From positions 1 through 64,000 of the forward strand of contig JADGEI010000007.1 in assembly GCA_016744455.1 (NCBI GenBank): 64,000 bases of DNA, read 5' to 3'. Position numbers and translations under genes: made by a program. This DNA comes from Alcanivoracaceae bacterium. GTDB taxonomy: Bacteria; Pseudomonadota; Gammaproteobacteria; Xanthomonadales; Marinicellaceae. Within the stretch, counting starts at the first letter, position 1. Every line of letters starts with the position of its first letter. Shown piece after piece: positions 54,826-64,000 of this stretch. The notes under the pieces were generated by a model. The model was not told the origin of the DNA. It worked only from the letters and a program-made list of their open reading frames with translations, and made no database searches.

Positions 54826-56160
54826 CTATTTGTATGGGCTATAAGTTAGTTCGCTTTGTTTGAATTTTTTAGACCACAACAGCTTTCCATCAACATTATA
54901 TGATTCTAAGGTCATATTTCTGTCTAATCTTTTACCATCAAATTTTAATTTACAGTAATTTTTTTCACCAACAAGTGTATCAGCGACTAAAATAGGCTTG
55001 CTGCGTTCTTTGTCAAGAAATTTTTCATGAGTGCCTGCAGTAAAGGGTGAGCAGGTTAATTCGTACAATGGATAAGCATTGTCTCTTTTTATTTTCAATA
55101 ATTCGGTTTGGTGTTTGTCACCACTTAAAAAGAGCACGCCTTCAATTTTTGTGTCATTTAACCACTTGATAAATGCATCACGTTCATAACGGTATTTATC
55201 CCAACCTTCAAATTTATGGTAATCATTTAACATTTGATTGCCGCCAACAATTACTTTAAAAGGTTGTCGTGACGCCACCAATTGGTTTTTGAGCCACATC
55301 ATTTGTTCTGTGCCGTACATGTGCTTATTTGGGCCATCTGGTAAATGCTCATTACTGCGATTGTATCTGTCATCTAATAAGAAAAAATCGACATCATTAA
55401 AACGTACTTTAGAAAAAGTGCCTGGTGTTTCAGGCATTCCGTAACTAGGGTTTGCCCATATTTTTTTAAATATATCGAGGCTCTTGGCTTTATGGATAAA
55501 GTAACCACCGCTGTTATCTGGTCCGAAATCATGGTCGTCCCAAATGGCATAATTGGGAAACTTTCTAAAAATAGGTTGCAAAAAATCACGTCCTTTATCT
55601 TTACTGGCTCGATAAATCATATTCTGTTCAGAGTCAAAGTCAACTTCGCGGTAGTACCAGTTGTCACCTAGCCACAACATCATATCGGCATCCTGTTTGG
55701 CAATGGTGTCAAATATTTCATAACCTCCGCCATATGGTGTGCCAGCACGATCATGAGCCTCTTCATTTTCAAAGTTACAAGAGCCAGTGATAACACTAAA
55801 TTCAGGAGGGTCGGTTCGCCACATCCATAATTGTTGCGTCTTAAAACTAAAGCTTTCACCTTTTTTATGGACAGGATGTTTATCGACCCAAATTTGGTAA
55901 TGGTATTGCAAACCTGGCTGTAAATCTGCAACCTTAAAAGTATGCATGTTGTAATTTTTTTCTTTTACCCATGCTTGCATAGATTGAGCGTTTTTTTTGT
56001 CACCTGATTTCCAATATTTTAGTGTGGCAAAGCTTGGTTCATTTGTTTCTATCCAAATATTTGCACCTCGAAGTGCAGTATGGCCAAGCATTGGCCCAGA
56101 TTTGATTGTGGCAGCATGGCAACTAAATGGTAAGGAGATAAGGAGAATAAATTTAAACAT
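54826..56160 (-). CDS. PhoD-like alkaline phosphatase/phosphodiesterase
   Basis: A 444-residue exported metallo-phosphoesterase. A signal peptide (about 1-16, ending SCHA) and a fibronectin-like N-terminal domain precede the catalytic domain, with ITGSCNF, DADMMLWLGDNWYYRE, YAIWDDHDFGPDNSG and FLSGDKHQTELL as the metal-binding blocks typical of the PhoD/alkaline phosphatase D family (Ca2+/Fe3+). It probably releases phosphate from organic esters in the periplasm or outside. The cysteine at the signal end could also be a lipobox (LPFSC). Confidence 0.9.
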   Translation of the reverse strand: MFKFILLISLPFSCHAATIKSGPMLGHTALRGANIWIETNEPSFATLKYWKSGDKKNAQSMQAWVKEKNYNMHTFKVADLQPGLQYHYQIWVDKHPVHKKGESFSFKTQQLWMWRTDPPEFSVITGSCNFENEEAHDRAGTPYGGGYEIFDTIAKQDADMMLWLGDNWYYREVDFDSEQNMIYRASKDKGRDFLQPIFRKFPNYAIWDDHDFGPDNSGGYFIHKAKSLDIFKKIWANPSYGMPETPGTFSKVRFNDVDFFLLDDRYNRSNEHLPDGPNKHMYGTEQMMWLKNQLVASRQPFKVIVGGNQMLNDYHKFEGWDKYRYERDAFIKWLNDTKIEGVLFLSGDKHQTELLKIKRDNAYPLYELTCSPFTAGTHEKFLDKERSKPILVADTLVGEKNYCKLKFDGKRLDRNMTLESYNVDGKLLWSKKFKQSELTYSPYK

Positions 56161-56364
56161 AAGGATTGTTGTTGGATTAATTACTAAATAGTATCGCTGA
56201 AAATTATTAAAATTAATACAATTGTTTTAATATTTAACGAAACTTTCACAAATCTCTTTTAGGATGCGTCATCGTATGCGAAAATGCGATGGTTACGAAT
56301 AGTGCTTTTTTTAAAAAGCGATGTTCAATACAATTTAACTTAACTTATAAAGGGTGCTTTTAAA

Positions 56365-59300
56365 ATGAAAAATAGTAAGCGATTTAATTGGCTGGTTGTC
56401 TCATTACTAATGAGTCTATTAGCTACAAGTGTGTCTTATGCACAAAATACGGCTTCTGCATTACGCGGAGTGGTAACAGATTCGGATGGAAATGCGTTAT
56501 CTGGTGCAACAGTGGTGGTAAAACATGTCCCAACTGGAGCGACCAAGACATTAACAACCAATAGCAGTGGTAATTACCAAGCCAGAGGATTGAGAGTAGG
56601 TGGACCTTACTCTGTATCTGTAAGCAATGCTGGTTATAACAGTGGAGAACAAGGCGATATATACCTAACTCTTGGTGACATTAAAGATGTTGATGTGGCG
56701 ATTGCCGCTGAATCAGCAGATATAGAAGAAGTTGTTGTATTTGGTTCTGTAACACAAACTGTGTTTAGTGCTGATAACATGGGTTCTGGTGTTTCGATAG
56801 GTACTGAAACATTAGAAAATTCTCCTACTATATCAAGAGATGTTACAGACTTCTTAAGATTAGATTCAAGAATCAACTTACGTGATAATGGTGGTTTTTC
56901 TGTTTCTGGTGTAAATAACCGCTCAAACAATTTCTCAATTGATGGTGTAGGCGCAAACGATCCTTTTGGTCTAGAGGCAAATGGTTTTGCTGGATTGGGA
57001 CAACCATTTAATATTGATACAATTGAACAACTTAACATTCAATTATCTCCATATGATGTAACTCTTGCTAACTTTACAGGCGCTAATATAAATGCGGTAA
57101 CAAAGAGTGGTACAAACGATTTTACAGGATCATTTAATTACCAATACGGTGACGAAGGTCTAACTAGAGACTTAAATGATTTTACAAACACACAATTAAG
57201 TGCAACTTTGGGTGGTCCAATCATTAAAGATAAGTTGTTTTTCTTTGTTGGTATTGAGGATACATCAAGAACTAGTGTTCCTAACTCTTCAAGTGTTGCA
57301 GACTCTTCGGCTCAATTGGTGATTGATGCAGCTCGTGATGCATACGGAATTGACGTTGGTTCATTAAGCCTTCCTACTGAGCTGGATGACACTAAAGAAA
57401 ATTTATTGCTAAAAGTTGATTGGGTAATCAATGAAAATCATAGAGCGTCATTAAAATATAATACAAATGAAGATAATAGCCCGAGGCTCCCCGGAATTTT
57501 CAATGGTGGTCGTTCACTAAGTTCTCACTGGTATGCTAACCATTATGAAACAGATACATTTGCAGTCAATTTATACAGTGATTGGTCTGATAATTTCAAT
57601 ACGGAATTACGTATTTCTACATCACAATATGATAAGACTCCAATAGGTGTTGTTGGCAATTTATCAGATTTGGCTTTTGTAGAAATTAGAAATGTTGGAC
57701 CTGAAGAAGATACTATTTTCTTTGGCCGTGAAAGATTTAGACACGCTAACTCTTTATCAACTGAAACTAATAACTTCTATTTAGAAGGTAATTACTATGT
57801 TGGAGATCATACCATTAAAGCGGGTGTTGATATCCAAGAAAACAACATATTTAATGTTTTCTTATCTGATGCTTTAGGTAACTATAGATTTGATAGTGTT
57901 GATGACTTTATTAATGGAAATGTTAATAGATTTAGATATAACGTTGGTGTTGATCCAAATGACCCAGCCCCTTCTGCAAATTGGACATGGAAAAATACGG
58001 GTCTATTTATTCAGGATAACTGGTTAGTTAATGACAAATTAACTCTTCAGTACGGATTACGTTGGGATAAACCATCTACTAATGATAAGCCTTTACTAAA
58101 TCCTGGATTTGAAGCTGCTTTTGGTTACAGTAATCAGAATGTAATTAATGAAGGAGTTTTACAGCCTCGTATAGGTTTTAACTATGATATGAGTGATGAG
58201 CTAGATATGCAATTACGCGGTGGTATTGGTGTGTTTACTGGAGGCGCTGCAAATGTATGGTTATCTAATCCTTTCTCAAACCCAGGCGGGAACGTAAATA
58301 GTTTCCAAGTTTTTGGTTATGATTCATACATTCCAGGCGGTTTTGATCAAGTAGCTCCAGGTGCAGCTAATCCTCCAGCTCAAAATGTAGATGTGATTCG
58401 CCCAGGATTTAAATTACCTACTGTTGTTAAATCAAACATTGCTTTGGATGCAGAGTTGCCATGGTATGGTTTACAAGCTACATTTGAATATGAGTATACT
58501 CAGCAACAAAATGGTATCTTTTATCAAAATCTAAACTTAGGCTTACCAACTGGTACATTACCTGATGGTAGAACGTCTTACTTTGCTGACCCAATGGCAG
58601 ATGTAGGCAGCAATAATGGCAGAGCTAACAGTAATTCTGATTTCAATGACGTGATGGAATTAAGTAATTCAGGGCGTGGTGATACTAAGCGTGCGACAAT
58701 TAGTTTAGAAAAGAGTACAGAACACTTCTTCATTAAAGGTTCTTATACTCACACAAGTACTTCAGAAGTGAGTCCAGGAACATCTTCTAGAGCGATTTCG
58801 AATTGGACAAACAACCCAATTTACAATGTAAACACTCAAGAGTTAGGTGTTTCAAATTATCAAATCGGTAATGCATTTACTATGCAAGCTAGTTACAATA
58901 ATAATTTCTTTGGTGACACTGAAACAAGAATCAACTTATTCTGGAATTCAAGCGATGGTGAACCGTATTCATATACTTATGATAATGATGTCAACGGTGA
59001 TGGCGTGCGAGACAATGATTTGTTCTATGTGCCACATGCTGATGAATATGTTATGGCTGACCCAAGTGAAAGAGATGCTTTTGAAGCCTATCTAGTTGCT
59101 TCTGGCCTTGATCAATTCCGTGGTCAAATTCCAACAAGAAACTCATTTAAAGCACCTCGTATAAATCAATGGGATATGAAAATCACTCAAGAATTACCTG
59201 AAATGGGAATGTTCCAAGCTTCAGTATTTTTATCTATTAAAAACTTAGGTAATCTACTGAATAAAGATTGGGGCCAAGTTTATACAGGTTCTTTCGACGG

Positions 59301-59451
59301 TATTGATATTGCAGAGATTGATGGTTTTGATGAGCAAGGTCGTGCTATTATTGATTTCGAAGGACGCGGACCTGCGGTTACTGATAACCTAAGTTTACGT
59401 ACTTTTAACTCACAATGGCAAGGTCAAGTTGGTATTCGTATCACTTTCTAA
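56365..59451 (+). CDS. Oar-like TonB-dependent outer-membrane receptor
   Basis: A 1,028-residue outer-membrane protein. A signal peptide (residues 1-26, ending VSYAQ) precedes a carboxypeptidase-regulatory-like domain (LRGVVTDSDGNALSGATVVVKHVPTG), a TonB-box-like IEEVVVFG, a plug with SGVNNRSNNFSIDGVGANDPFG, and a long beta-barrel ending in GIRITF, a terminal-Phe BAM signal. The domain order is that of Oar-type receptors, common in Xanthomonadales and Myxococcota. The ligand is unknown. GTNDFTGSFNYQYG and the GDTKRATISLEKS segments are barrel strands. A strong terminator follows, and it appears to be a single-gene unit. Confidence 0.92.
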   Translation: MKNSKRFNWLVVSLLMSLLATSVSYAQNTASALRGVVTDSDGNALSGATVVVKHVPTGATKTLTTNSSGNYQARGLRVGGPYSVSVSNAGYNSGEQGDIYLTLGDIKDVDVAIAAESADIEEVVVFGSVTQTVFSADNMGSGVSIGTETLENSPTISRDVTDFLRLDSRINLRDNGGFSVSGVNNRSNNFSIDGVGANDPFGLEANGFAGLGQPFNIDTIEQLNIQLSPYDVTLANFTGANINAVTKSGTNDFTGSFNYQYGDEGLTRDLNDFTNTQLSATLGGPIIKDKLFFFVGIEDTSRTSVPNSSSVADSSAQLVIDAARDAYGIDVGSLSLPTELDDTKENLLLKVDWVINENHRASLKYNTNEDNSPRLPGIFNGGRSLSSHWYANHYETDTFAVNLYSDWSDNFNTELRISTSQYDKTPIGVVGNLSDLAFVEIRNVGPEEDTIFFGRERFRHANSLSTETNNFYLEGNYYVGDHTIKAGVDIQENNIFNVFLSDALGNYRFDSVDDFINGNVNRFRYNVGVDPNDPAPSANWTWKNTGLFIQDNWLVNDKLTLQYGLRWDKPSTNDKPLLNPGFEAAFGYSNQNVINEGVLQPRIGFNYDMSDELDMQLRGGIGVFTGGAANVWLSNPFSNPGGNVNSFQVFGYDSYIPGGFDQVAPGAANPPAQNVDVIRPGFKLPTVVKSNIALDAELPWYGLQATFEYEYTQQQNGIFYQNLNLGLPTGTLPDGRTSYFADPMADVGSNNGRANSNSDFNDVMELSNSGRGDTKRATISLEKSTEHFFIKGSYTHTSTSEVSPGTSSRAISNWTNNPIYNVNTQELGVSNYQIGNAFTMQASYNNNFFGDTETRINLFWNSSDGEPYSYTYDNDVNGDGVRDNDLFYVPHADEYVMADPSERDAFEAYLVASGLDQFRGQIPTRNSFKAPRINQWDMKITQELPEMGMFQASVFLSIKNLGNLLNKDWGQVYTGSFDGIDIAEIDGFDEQGRAIIDFEGRGPAVTDNLSLRTFNSQWQGQVGIRITF

Positions 59452-59471
59452 TAGTGTTAGATATGTATAGC

Positions 59472-59502
59472 AAAAAGGGCAACCATGGTTGCCCTTTTTT
59501 TT
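59472..59502 (+). terminator. Rho-independent terminator of the TonB receptor gene
   Basis: 12-bp stem AAAAAGGGCAAC / GTTGCCCTTTTT around CATG, continued by T residues to 59502. Confidence 0.92.
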
Positions 59503-59750
59503 GCAAATTTTTTGCTGCTCTTTGTAATTTGCTGATGATCTAAAACATCGCTGTTTAAAGCTACTATACAATTAACTGTTATAGTTATTATTACATAAAT
59601 GTTGTTCTACATCATAATGAACAATCGAATTATTATTTATTAAAGTATTTGTATGGTTGTTTATAAATGCTGAAAACTATCAATAGCTTTCCATTGGTAA
59701 AGAGAATTTGGTGGTAATTAGTAAAGCGCGAGGTAATCGAATAAGTGAAG

Positions 59751-59778
59751 ACAGAGATAACATAAATATTATCTCTGT
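59751..59778 (-). terminator. Hairpin after the DUF4920 gene
   Basis: Perfect 10-bp arms with an 8-nt loop, 15 bp past the DUF4920 stop on the minus strand. No T tract, so a weak or processing-type end. Confidence 0.45.
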
Positions 59779-59792
59779 ATTTACATGGATTG

Positions 59793-60263
59793 TTAAGGGT
59801 GAATTTTTACAGATGTTGCTTTAATTTCAAACATTTTCTTTGGTAATTTCCCAGAGCCTTCTGCTTCGATGTGTTTTCTTTTTTCTTCACTCATCATATT
59901 AGACTTTAAAGTGCCGTAAACTTCGGCTTTTCCTGAGGAATCTTTAGGGATAAAAAAGGAGTGGTTGTTAAAGTCAACTCGGGCAAACATGCCATTTTGT
60001 TCTAAAGTCATCCAGCAACCTTTGGATTGACAGACTTTACCGATATTTCCAGTAAAAGTAAGTTGCTCACCGATATTCATTTCTGCATCGTTTAGTACTG
60101 CATCAATAGCCACCACCTCAGTATCAGTTTTCCAGTGGTTGCCATACACCTTTGCTCCATTTATGGTTTCAGTGATTATCACTTTGCCATCTTCTTTTAC
60201 GTGTTTTTCAGCATAGGCAGGATTAAGAGCCAAAAGGCTTGATATTAATAGTATTTTTTTCAT
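59793..60263 (-). CDS. Exported DUF4920-like protein
   Basis: A 156-residue protein with a signal peptide (residues 1-18, ending PAYA). GNIGKVCQSKGCWMTLEQNG, a CxxxGCW motif near the middle, followed by VDFNNHSFFIPKD, matches DUF4920, whose two cysteines may bind a metal or form a disulphide. The family has no settled role. It stands alone, with a hairpin after it. Confidence 0.85.
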   Translation of the reverse strand: MKKILLISSLLALNPAYAEKHVKEDGKVIITETINGAKVYGNHWKTDTEVVAIDAVLNDAEMNIGEQLTFTGNIGKVCQSKGCWMTLEQNGMFARVDFNNHSFFIPKDSSGKAEVYGTLKSNMMSEEKRKHIEAEGSGKLPKKMFEIKATSVKIHP

Positions 60264-60591
60264 GGTGTTTATTTTCGATAATTAAAAAACTATTATAAGC
60301 ACTATTGGTAAGTACTCAATAACATTTATCAAAGTTTAAAAGGACATTCTTAATATTTTTAATAAAATGGCACAAAACCTTTCCAATTATCGTATTGATA
60401 ATTGAGGAATGAAAAATTATATTGTAAAGGTTAATACAGCAAAATAATTTTTCAAAATATAAACACGGTTCACAAAAAAGAATGAAAGGTATTCAGACTT
60501 GATAAACTTTAAACAAATATAATATGTGCATTGATAATTTAAGCGAACTTGCTTATCATTTAATCCTTTAATAATTTAGAGTAAAACTTTA
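60264..60591. other. Intergenic region upstream of trpS
   Basis: 328 bp of AT-rich DNA between divergent genes. It contains an inverted repeat CAATTATC/GATAATTG (60384-60404) and a TATAAT hexamer (60518-60523) that may be the trpS -10; no matching -35 at normal spacing was found. No Trp-codon leader peptide was recognised and no coding frame is seen. Confidence 0.6.
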
Positions 60592-61596
60592 ATGACTACA
60601 GTATTAACAGGTATTACAACAACGGGTACTCCACACCTAGGAAATTATGTAGGTGCGATTAAACCTGCTATTGCTAAGAGTAAAACAGCTGATTACAGCA
60701 GTTATTTTTTCTTAGCAGACTTGCACGCCTTAATTAAATGTTGGGAGCCAGAAAAAATAGCCCAATCAACTAAAGAAATTGCCGCAACTTGGTTGGCTTT
60801 AGGGTTGGATACTGATTCTGCAATGTTTTATCGCCAATCTGATATTCCTGAAATACCAGAGTTGACTTGGCTATTAACTTGTATGTGCTCTAAAGGCTTA
60901 ATGAATCGATCCCATGCTTATAAAGCGTTAGTTGCAGAAAATGAAGAAGATGGCGCAAAAGACCCTGATAAAGGAATTACGATGGGTTTATTTTCCTATC
61001 CAGTTTTAATGACAGCTGATATTTTAATGTTTAATGCTGATGAAGTTCCTGTAGGAAAAGACCAGACACAGCATCTTGAGATGGCACGTGATATTGCTGC
61101 ACGCTACAACCATCATTTTGGCGAACACTTCGTTATGCCAAAAACTATTGTTGCAGAAGATCAAGCTGTACTACCAGGACTAGATGGTAGAAAAATGAGC
61201 AAAAGTTATAACAATACCATTCCGTTATGGTTGCCAGAAAAAAAATTACGCAAACATATAATGAAAATCAAAACCAATATGTTGGAGCCAGGAGAACCCA
61301 AAGATACAAATGACTCCTTCGTATTCGATATCTATAAAGCATTTGCAACTAAAGACCAAACAGCAAATTTTAAACAAGCATTTGCTGATGGGATTGCTTG
61401 GGGATCAGCTAAACAAGAGTTGTTTGAGTTAATTAATACTGAGTTAGCAGGGCCAAGAGAAAAGTACAATGAGTTTATTTTACAGCCAGCTTTGATTGAA
61501 AAAGAATTACTGAAAGGTGCTGAAAAAGCCCGCGAGTTTTCAGCACCATTTTTACAAAAACTAAAAGAAGCTGTTGGGATTAGGCGGATTTCATAA
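60592..61596 (+). CDS. trpS: Tryptophanyl-tRNA synthetase
   Basis: A 334-residue class I synthetase charging tRNA-Trp. The HIGH-equivalent is PHLGNYVGA (residues 14-22) and KMSKS lies near 200 ([12 protein letters not shown]). [56 protein letters not shown] are further family blocks. Transcribed rightward, 30 bp upstream of the next gene. Confidence 0.96.
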   Translation: MTTVLTGITTTGTPHLGNYVGAIKPAIAKSKTADYSSYFFLADLHALIKCWEPEKIAQSTKEIAATWLALGLDTDSAMFYRQSDIPEIPELTWLLTCMCSKGLMNRSHAYKALVAENEEDGAKDPDKGITMGLFSYPVLMTADILMFNADEVPVGKDQTQHLEMARDIAARYNHHFGEHFVMPKTIVAEDQAVLPGLDGRKMSKSYNNTIPLWLPEKKLRKHIMKIKTNMLEPGEPKDTNDSFVFDIYKAFATKDQTANFKQAFADGIAWGSAKQELFELINTELAGPREKYNEFILQPALIEKELLKGAEKAREFSAPFLQKLKEAVGIRRIS

Positions 61597-61626
61597 GTTA
61601 TTAATTTTATTAACAAGGGGAAAAAG

Positions 61627-62628
61627 ATGATAGATTTCAAAATTAAAGATGTATTTTCAGCACTTTGGAAAACCAAAGAGTTTATGTTGTTCAGGTTCTT
61701 GATTTATTTTGGGATAACCATTGGCTACATTTTAGGAACAGGGGCAGGGGCAGGTATTGGTTGGACTATAGGAAATGTTGGAGGGAATTCTGAAGCAGGG
61801 GTGTTTTATGGTGTGATTGGTGGATTTGGTATTGTCTCTGGCGTGCTTTATTATGTCCGTGAATATTTATTGTATATGGTAAAAGCAGGTCATATCGCAG
61901 TTATTCTTAAACACCTAGATGGAGAAGAAATCCCATCAGGTAAAGGGCAAATAACCTACGCCCAAGGAATAGTGAAAGAAAGGTTCAAAGAAGCTTCGGT
62001 GTTATTTGCGGTTGATCAAATTATAAAGAAAGTGGTTCGATTTATTACGGGCATGTTTGAAGGTATTATGAGATTTTTACCTATAATTCCACAACCTATT
62101 GTTAAATTTATCAGTGCTGTGGTTAAAAATTCTATGACCTATGTAGATGAAATAATACTTGCCTATAATATTAAAAATGAGATTGACAATCCTTGGGAGG
62201 GCTCTAAAACAGCCATAGTCTTATATGCTCAAAATTACAAAAAATTCCTTAAAAATGCAGTAGTTGTCACGCTAATCAGTTGGGTGTTAACATTGTTAGT
62301 TTTAGCTTTGACATTTGGTCCAATTGCTTTGGCAATCAAGTCTTTTGGCTATACAGGTGGGGCAATGCCGTTTATGATTGCAATTGTGGCATCAGTCAGT
62401 ATTAAGGCGGCCTTAATAGATCCTTTTGCAATGACAGCATTAATGCAAGTGTTTTTTAAAGTGACAGAAGGTCAAGAACCTAATCCAGAGTGGGAAGCTA
62501 AATTGGATAAAGGGTCTAAAAAATTCCGTGAAATGAAAGATAAAGCACTGGCTTGGACTAAATCTAAATTTGCAGGTAAGGCCAAAACAACAGATACAAT
62601 GGATGGTGGATTACCTCCACAAGCTTGA
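61627..62628 (+). CDS. Multi-pass membrane protein of unknown function
   Basis: A 333-residue protein. Hydrophobic segments lie near residues 22-60 (a glycine-rich GTGAGAGIGWTIGN), 65-85, 215-240 and 255-275, with a basic amphipathic region between and a soluble Lys-rich C-terminus. The sequence GYTGGAMPFMIAIVASVSIKAALIDPFAMTALMQVFFKVTEGQ is the most distinctive segment; I do not recognise the family, and no motif suggests an enzymatic role. A Shine-Dalgarno AAGGGGAAAA precedes the ATG. It ends at a strong terminator. Confidence 0.8.
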   Translation: MIDFKIKDVFSALWKTKEFMLFRFLIYFGITIGYILGTGAGAGIGWTIGNVGGNSEAGVFYGVIGGFGIVSGVLYYVREYLLYMVKAGHIAVILKHLDGEEIPSGKGQITYAQGIVKERFKEASVLFAVDQIIKKVVRFITGMFEGIMRFLPIIPQPIVKFISAVVKNSMTYVDEIILAYNIKNEIDNPWEGSKTAIVLYAQNYKKFLKNAVVVTLISWVLTLLVLALTFGPIALAIKSFGYTGGAMPFMIAIVASVSIKAALIDPFAMTALMQVFFKVTEGQEPNPEWEAKLDKGSKKFREMKDKALAWTKSKFAGKAKTTDTMDGGLPPQA

Positions 62629-62648
62629 TTTGTTTAATTATTTAAGAT

Positions 62649-62683
62649 AACGCTTTGGCAGCCTATCTTCCAAAGCGTTTTTT
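62649..62683 (+). terminator. Terminator overlapping the YceI-gene stop codon
   Basis: 10-bp stem AACGCTTTGG / CCAAAGCGTT, 11-nt loop, then T6. The T run reaches the stop of the convergent YceI gene. Confidence 0.88.
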
Positions 62684-63263
62684 ACCTTTTTGTTCTAATG
62701 CCTTCAATTGAGATTGTGAGTTCTAGTGTTTTTGAAGTTTTCCCCAAAAACTTTGTTATTCCGTAATCTGCAAGTTTAATTATCAAACTACCTTCAAATC
62801 CTACGCGGTGTCCTCCCCATGGATCATTGCCTTCTCCAACTTTTACAATAGATATATCAATAACCTTTTTAACACCGTGTAATGTCAATAGACCGGTAAC
62901 TATGCCATTACTGCTTTTATCTAATTTGAATTTAGTACTAACAAATGTGGCATTCGGATAACTATTAACATCCAGGATCTTCTTATCACGTAAATGTTTA
63001 TCACGTTCAGCATGGTTTGTGTTGATACTTCTAGTATCGACTGTCATTGTTATTGCTGATTCATTTGGGTTTTTCTTATTGTACCTGAATTTTCCTTCAA
63101 GTTTATCAAATCGGCCATGTATCCAAGAGGTGCCGAGGTGTGATATTTTAAATAATACAGCTGCATGCATACCTTTAGTATCTATTTTGTATTCAGCAGA
63201 TGATACTTGTCCACCAAATATCAGTGTTAGTAATGCAATGATTGTTTTTATGAAATTTTCCAT
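62682..63263 (-). CDS. YceI-family periplasmic lipid-binding protein
   Basis: A 193-residue protein. A signal peptide (about 1-23, ending VSSA) precedes the lipocalin-like YceI domain: YKIDTKGMHAAVLFKISHLGTSWIHGRFDKLEGKF, SINTNHAERDKHLRDKKILDVNSYPNATFVSTKF, LTLHGVKKVIDISI and GFEGSLIIKLADYGI. YceI proteins bind polyprenyl or isoprenoid chains such as ubiquinone-8; the exact ligand here is unknown. Start at ATG 63263. Confidence 0.93.
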   Translation of the reverse strand: MENFIKTIIALLTLIFGGQVSSAEYKIDTKGMHAAVLFKISHLGTSWIHGRFDKLEGKFRYNKKNPNESAITMTVDTRSINTNHAERDKHLRDKKILDVNSYPNATFVSTKFKLDKSSNGIVTGLLTLHGVKKVIDISIVKVGEGNDPWGGHRVGFEGSLIIKLADYGITKFLGKTSKTLELTISIEGIRTKR

Positions 63264-63428
63264 GCTTTTAGCTCAAATCACCCTATTATAGCTGTAAAGT
63301 AATCGCTATCAGGTATATTTCTATTCAATGATTTGGGTCTAATATTGCTTTTGCGAAAGATACATAAATTTAATGAAAAAGCACTTGATGAAAACCCTGA
63401 TTAACTTATTAGTTGTTTTCGTTAACGG

Positions 63429-64000
63429 TTATTTTTCAATCCATTTTTTCCCGTTAACGTAAACATGACCACTTCCCCCATCAATGAGTTTGAAATTGCC
63501 GGCCAACTGTTCTACGTTAATTGAACCTGAACCATCATCAATTGTCACGTTTCCTGAGACATTAGTGATATTGATTTTCCCTGAACCATCGTCAATAATG
63601 ACACTCCCTGTTATATTGCTTAATGTTTGTGTTCCCGATCCATCATCTATAGCAACATCTCCATCTATTGTGTCGATAGTTAAATTGCCAGAACCATCAT
63701 CAATGGCAAGATTGCCACCAATGTTGTTAATTAGTGTAGAGCCAGAACCATCATCAACTTCGAGGTTACCATTAATGTCGACAATTTTCATACTGCCTGA
63801 ACTATCATCTATTTCAACATTCATGTTTATTGGTACAATTATATCCACATCAACAGCAATGTTTGAATTATTCATCATAAACAATTTTTTTTTAGTTATG
63901 GCTTTAAATACAATTGTTGATTTTGTTTCATCTAAGGAAAAAATCATTTTATTTTCGAATGCCTCTTGTAAGTCATCAATTGTATTGTATTCTTTTGAGT
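63429..64000 (-). CDS. DUF4097-like repeat protein, N-terminus beyond the window
   Basis: At least 190 residues visible. A tandem array of about eight units of roughly 18 residues with the consensus GN-x-x-IDDGSG-x-x-x-I-x-N-I covers residues around 60-165 of the visible part, forming the kind of right-handed beta-helix predicted for DUF4097/putative adhesin proteins. The ATG at 63947 is not the real start: the frame stays open through 64000 with SKEYNTIDDLQEAFENK upstream, so the N-terminus, probably including a signal peptide, lies outside. The function is unknown; such proteins are exported. Confidence 0.78.
   Translation of the reverse strand, partial: SKEYNTIDDLQEAFENKMIFSLDETKSTIVFKAITKKKLFMMNNSNIAVDVDIIVPINMNVEIDDSSGSMKIVDINGNLEVDDGSGSTLINNIGGNLAIDDGSGNLTIDTIDGDVAIDDGSGTQTLSNITGSVIIDDGSGKINITNVSGNVTIDDGSGSINVEQLAGNFKLIDGGSGHVYVNGKKWIEK

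Larger units (their letters stand above)
59452..59792. other. Intergenic region after the TonB receptor gene
   Basis: 341 bp holding the receptor terminator (59472-59502) and an inverted repeat ACAGAGATAA/TTATCTCTGT (59751-59778) next to the stop of the DUF4920 gene. The rest is AT-rich, and I saw no coding frame. Confidence 0.7.

Noticed and set aside
60499..60523. TTGATA ... TATAAT as a trpS promoter
   Set aside because: The spacing is only 13 bp, too short for a normal sigma-70 promoter.

Overview
The window is 64 kb of an AT-rich bacterial chromosome, and its gene content points to a free-living, respiring gammaproteobacterium. The algZ-algR-hemC-hemD cluster, a gspA-gspB pair for type II secretion, a PepSY/PhoP/PhoQ-like operon, ubiquinone-type monooxygenase, AmiB/TsaE/Nnr/PdxH housekeeping genes and split-alpha (pntAA/pntAB/pntB) transhydrogenase all fit. 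Secreted proteins with C-terminal sorting-like tails and an Oar-like TonB receptor suggest a marine lineage of the Marinicella kind; this placement is inference. No rRNA, tRNA, insertion sequence or prophage was seen.

Region 1 (1-2,150): a secreted beta-propeller-like protein with a C-terminal sorting tail faces, across a bidirectional terminator, a secreted Asn/His/Tyr-rich repeat protein.

Region 2 (2,091-10,458): a complete minimal type I-F2 (I-Fv) CRISPR-Cas locus: cas1, cas2-3, cas7fv, cas5fv, cas6f, leader, and an array of 26 intact 28-bp repeats plus one degenerate terminal repeat with 26 spacers of exactly 32 nt. There is no cas8f/csy1 gene. Local oddities include a duplicated start region with a REP-like palindrome between cas1 and cas2-3, a perfect palindrome across the cas6f stop codon, a terminator-like hairpin inside the leader, a repeat whose Cas6f stem differs from the usual I-F form, and two nearly identical old spacers that read as a pentapeptide-repeat protein on the reverse strand.

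Region 3 (10,477-31,447): mostly housekeeping: ppc; amiB-tsaE-nnr-pdxH; a transmembrane Ser/Thr kinase fused to an FGE-sulfatase-like sensor domain with a small esterase; secreted FG-GAP and sorting-tail proteins; gspA-gspB; purC with a DUF962/Mpo1-like gene; djlA; tyrS; and mepM-anmK for peptidoglycan turnover and recycling.

Region 4 (31,448-45,904): a large structured intergenic element before rpe; a PepSY-like protein with a PhoP/PhoQ-type two-component system and a half-length MazG; trxA, rho, a UbiH-family hydroxylase; hemCD with algRZ; small envelope proteins, folB; a degenerate NtrC-type regulator lacking GAFTGA preceded by a hexanucleotide repeat; and a stand-alone 5'-3' exonuclease.

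Region 5 (45,988-64,000): S9 peptidase, CNT nucleoside transporter, nitroreductase, pntAA-pntAB-pntB, a PilS-like sensor kinase, PhoD-like phosphatase, a large Oar-like TonB-dependent receptor, a DUF4920 protein, trpS, an unknown membrane protein, a YceI protein, and at the edge a repeat-rich DUF4097-like protein whose N-terminus lies outside the window.
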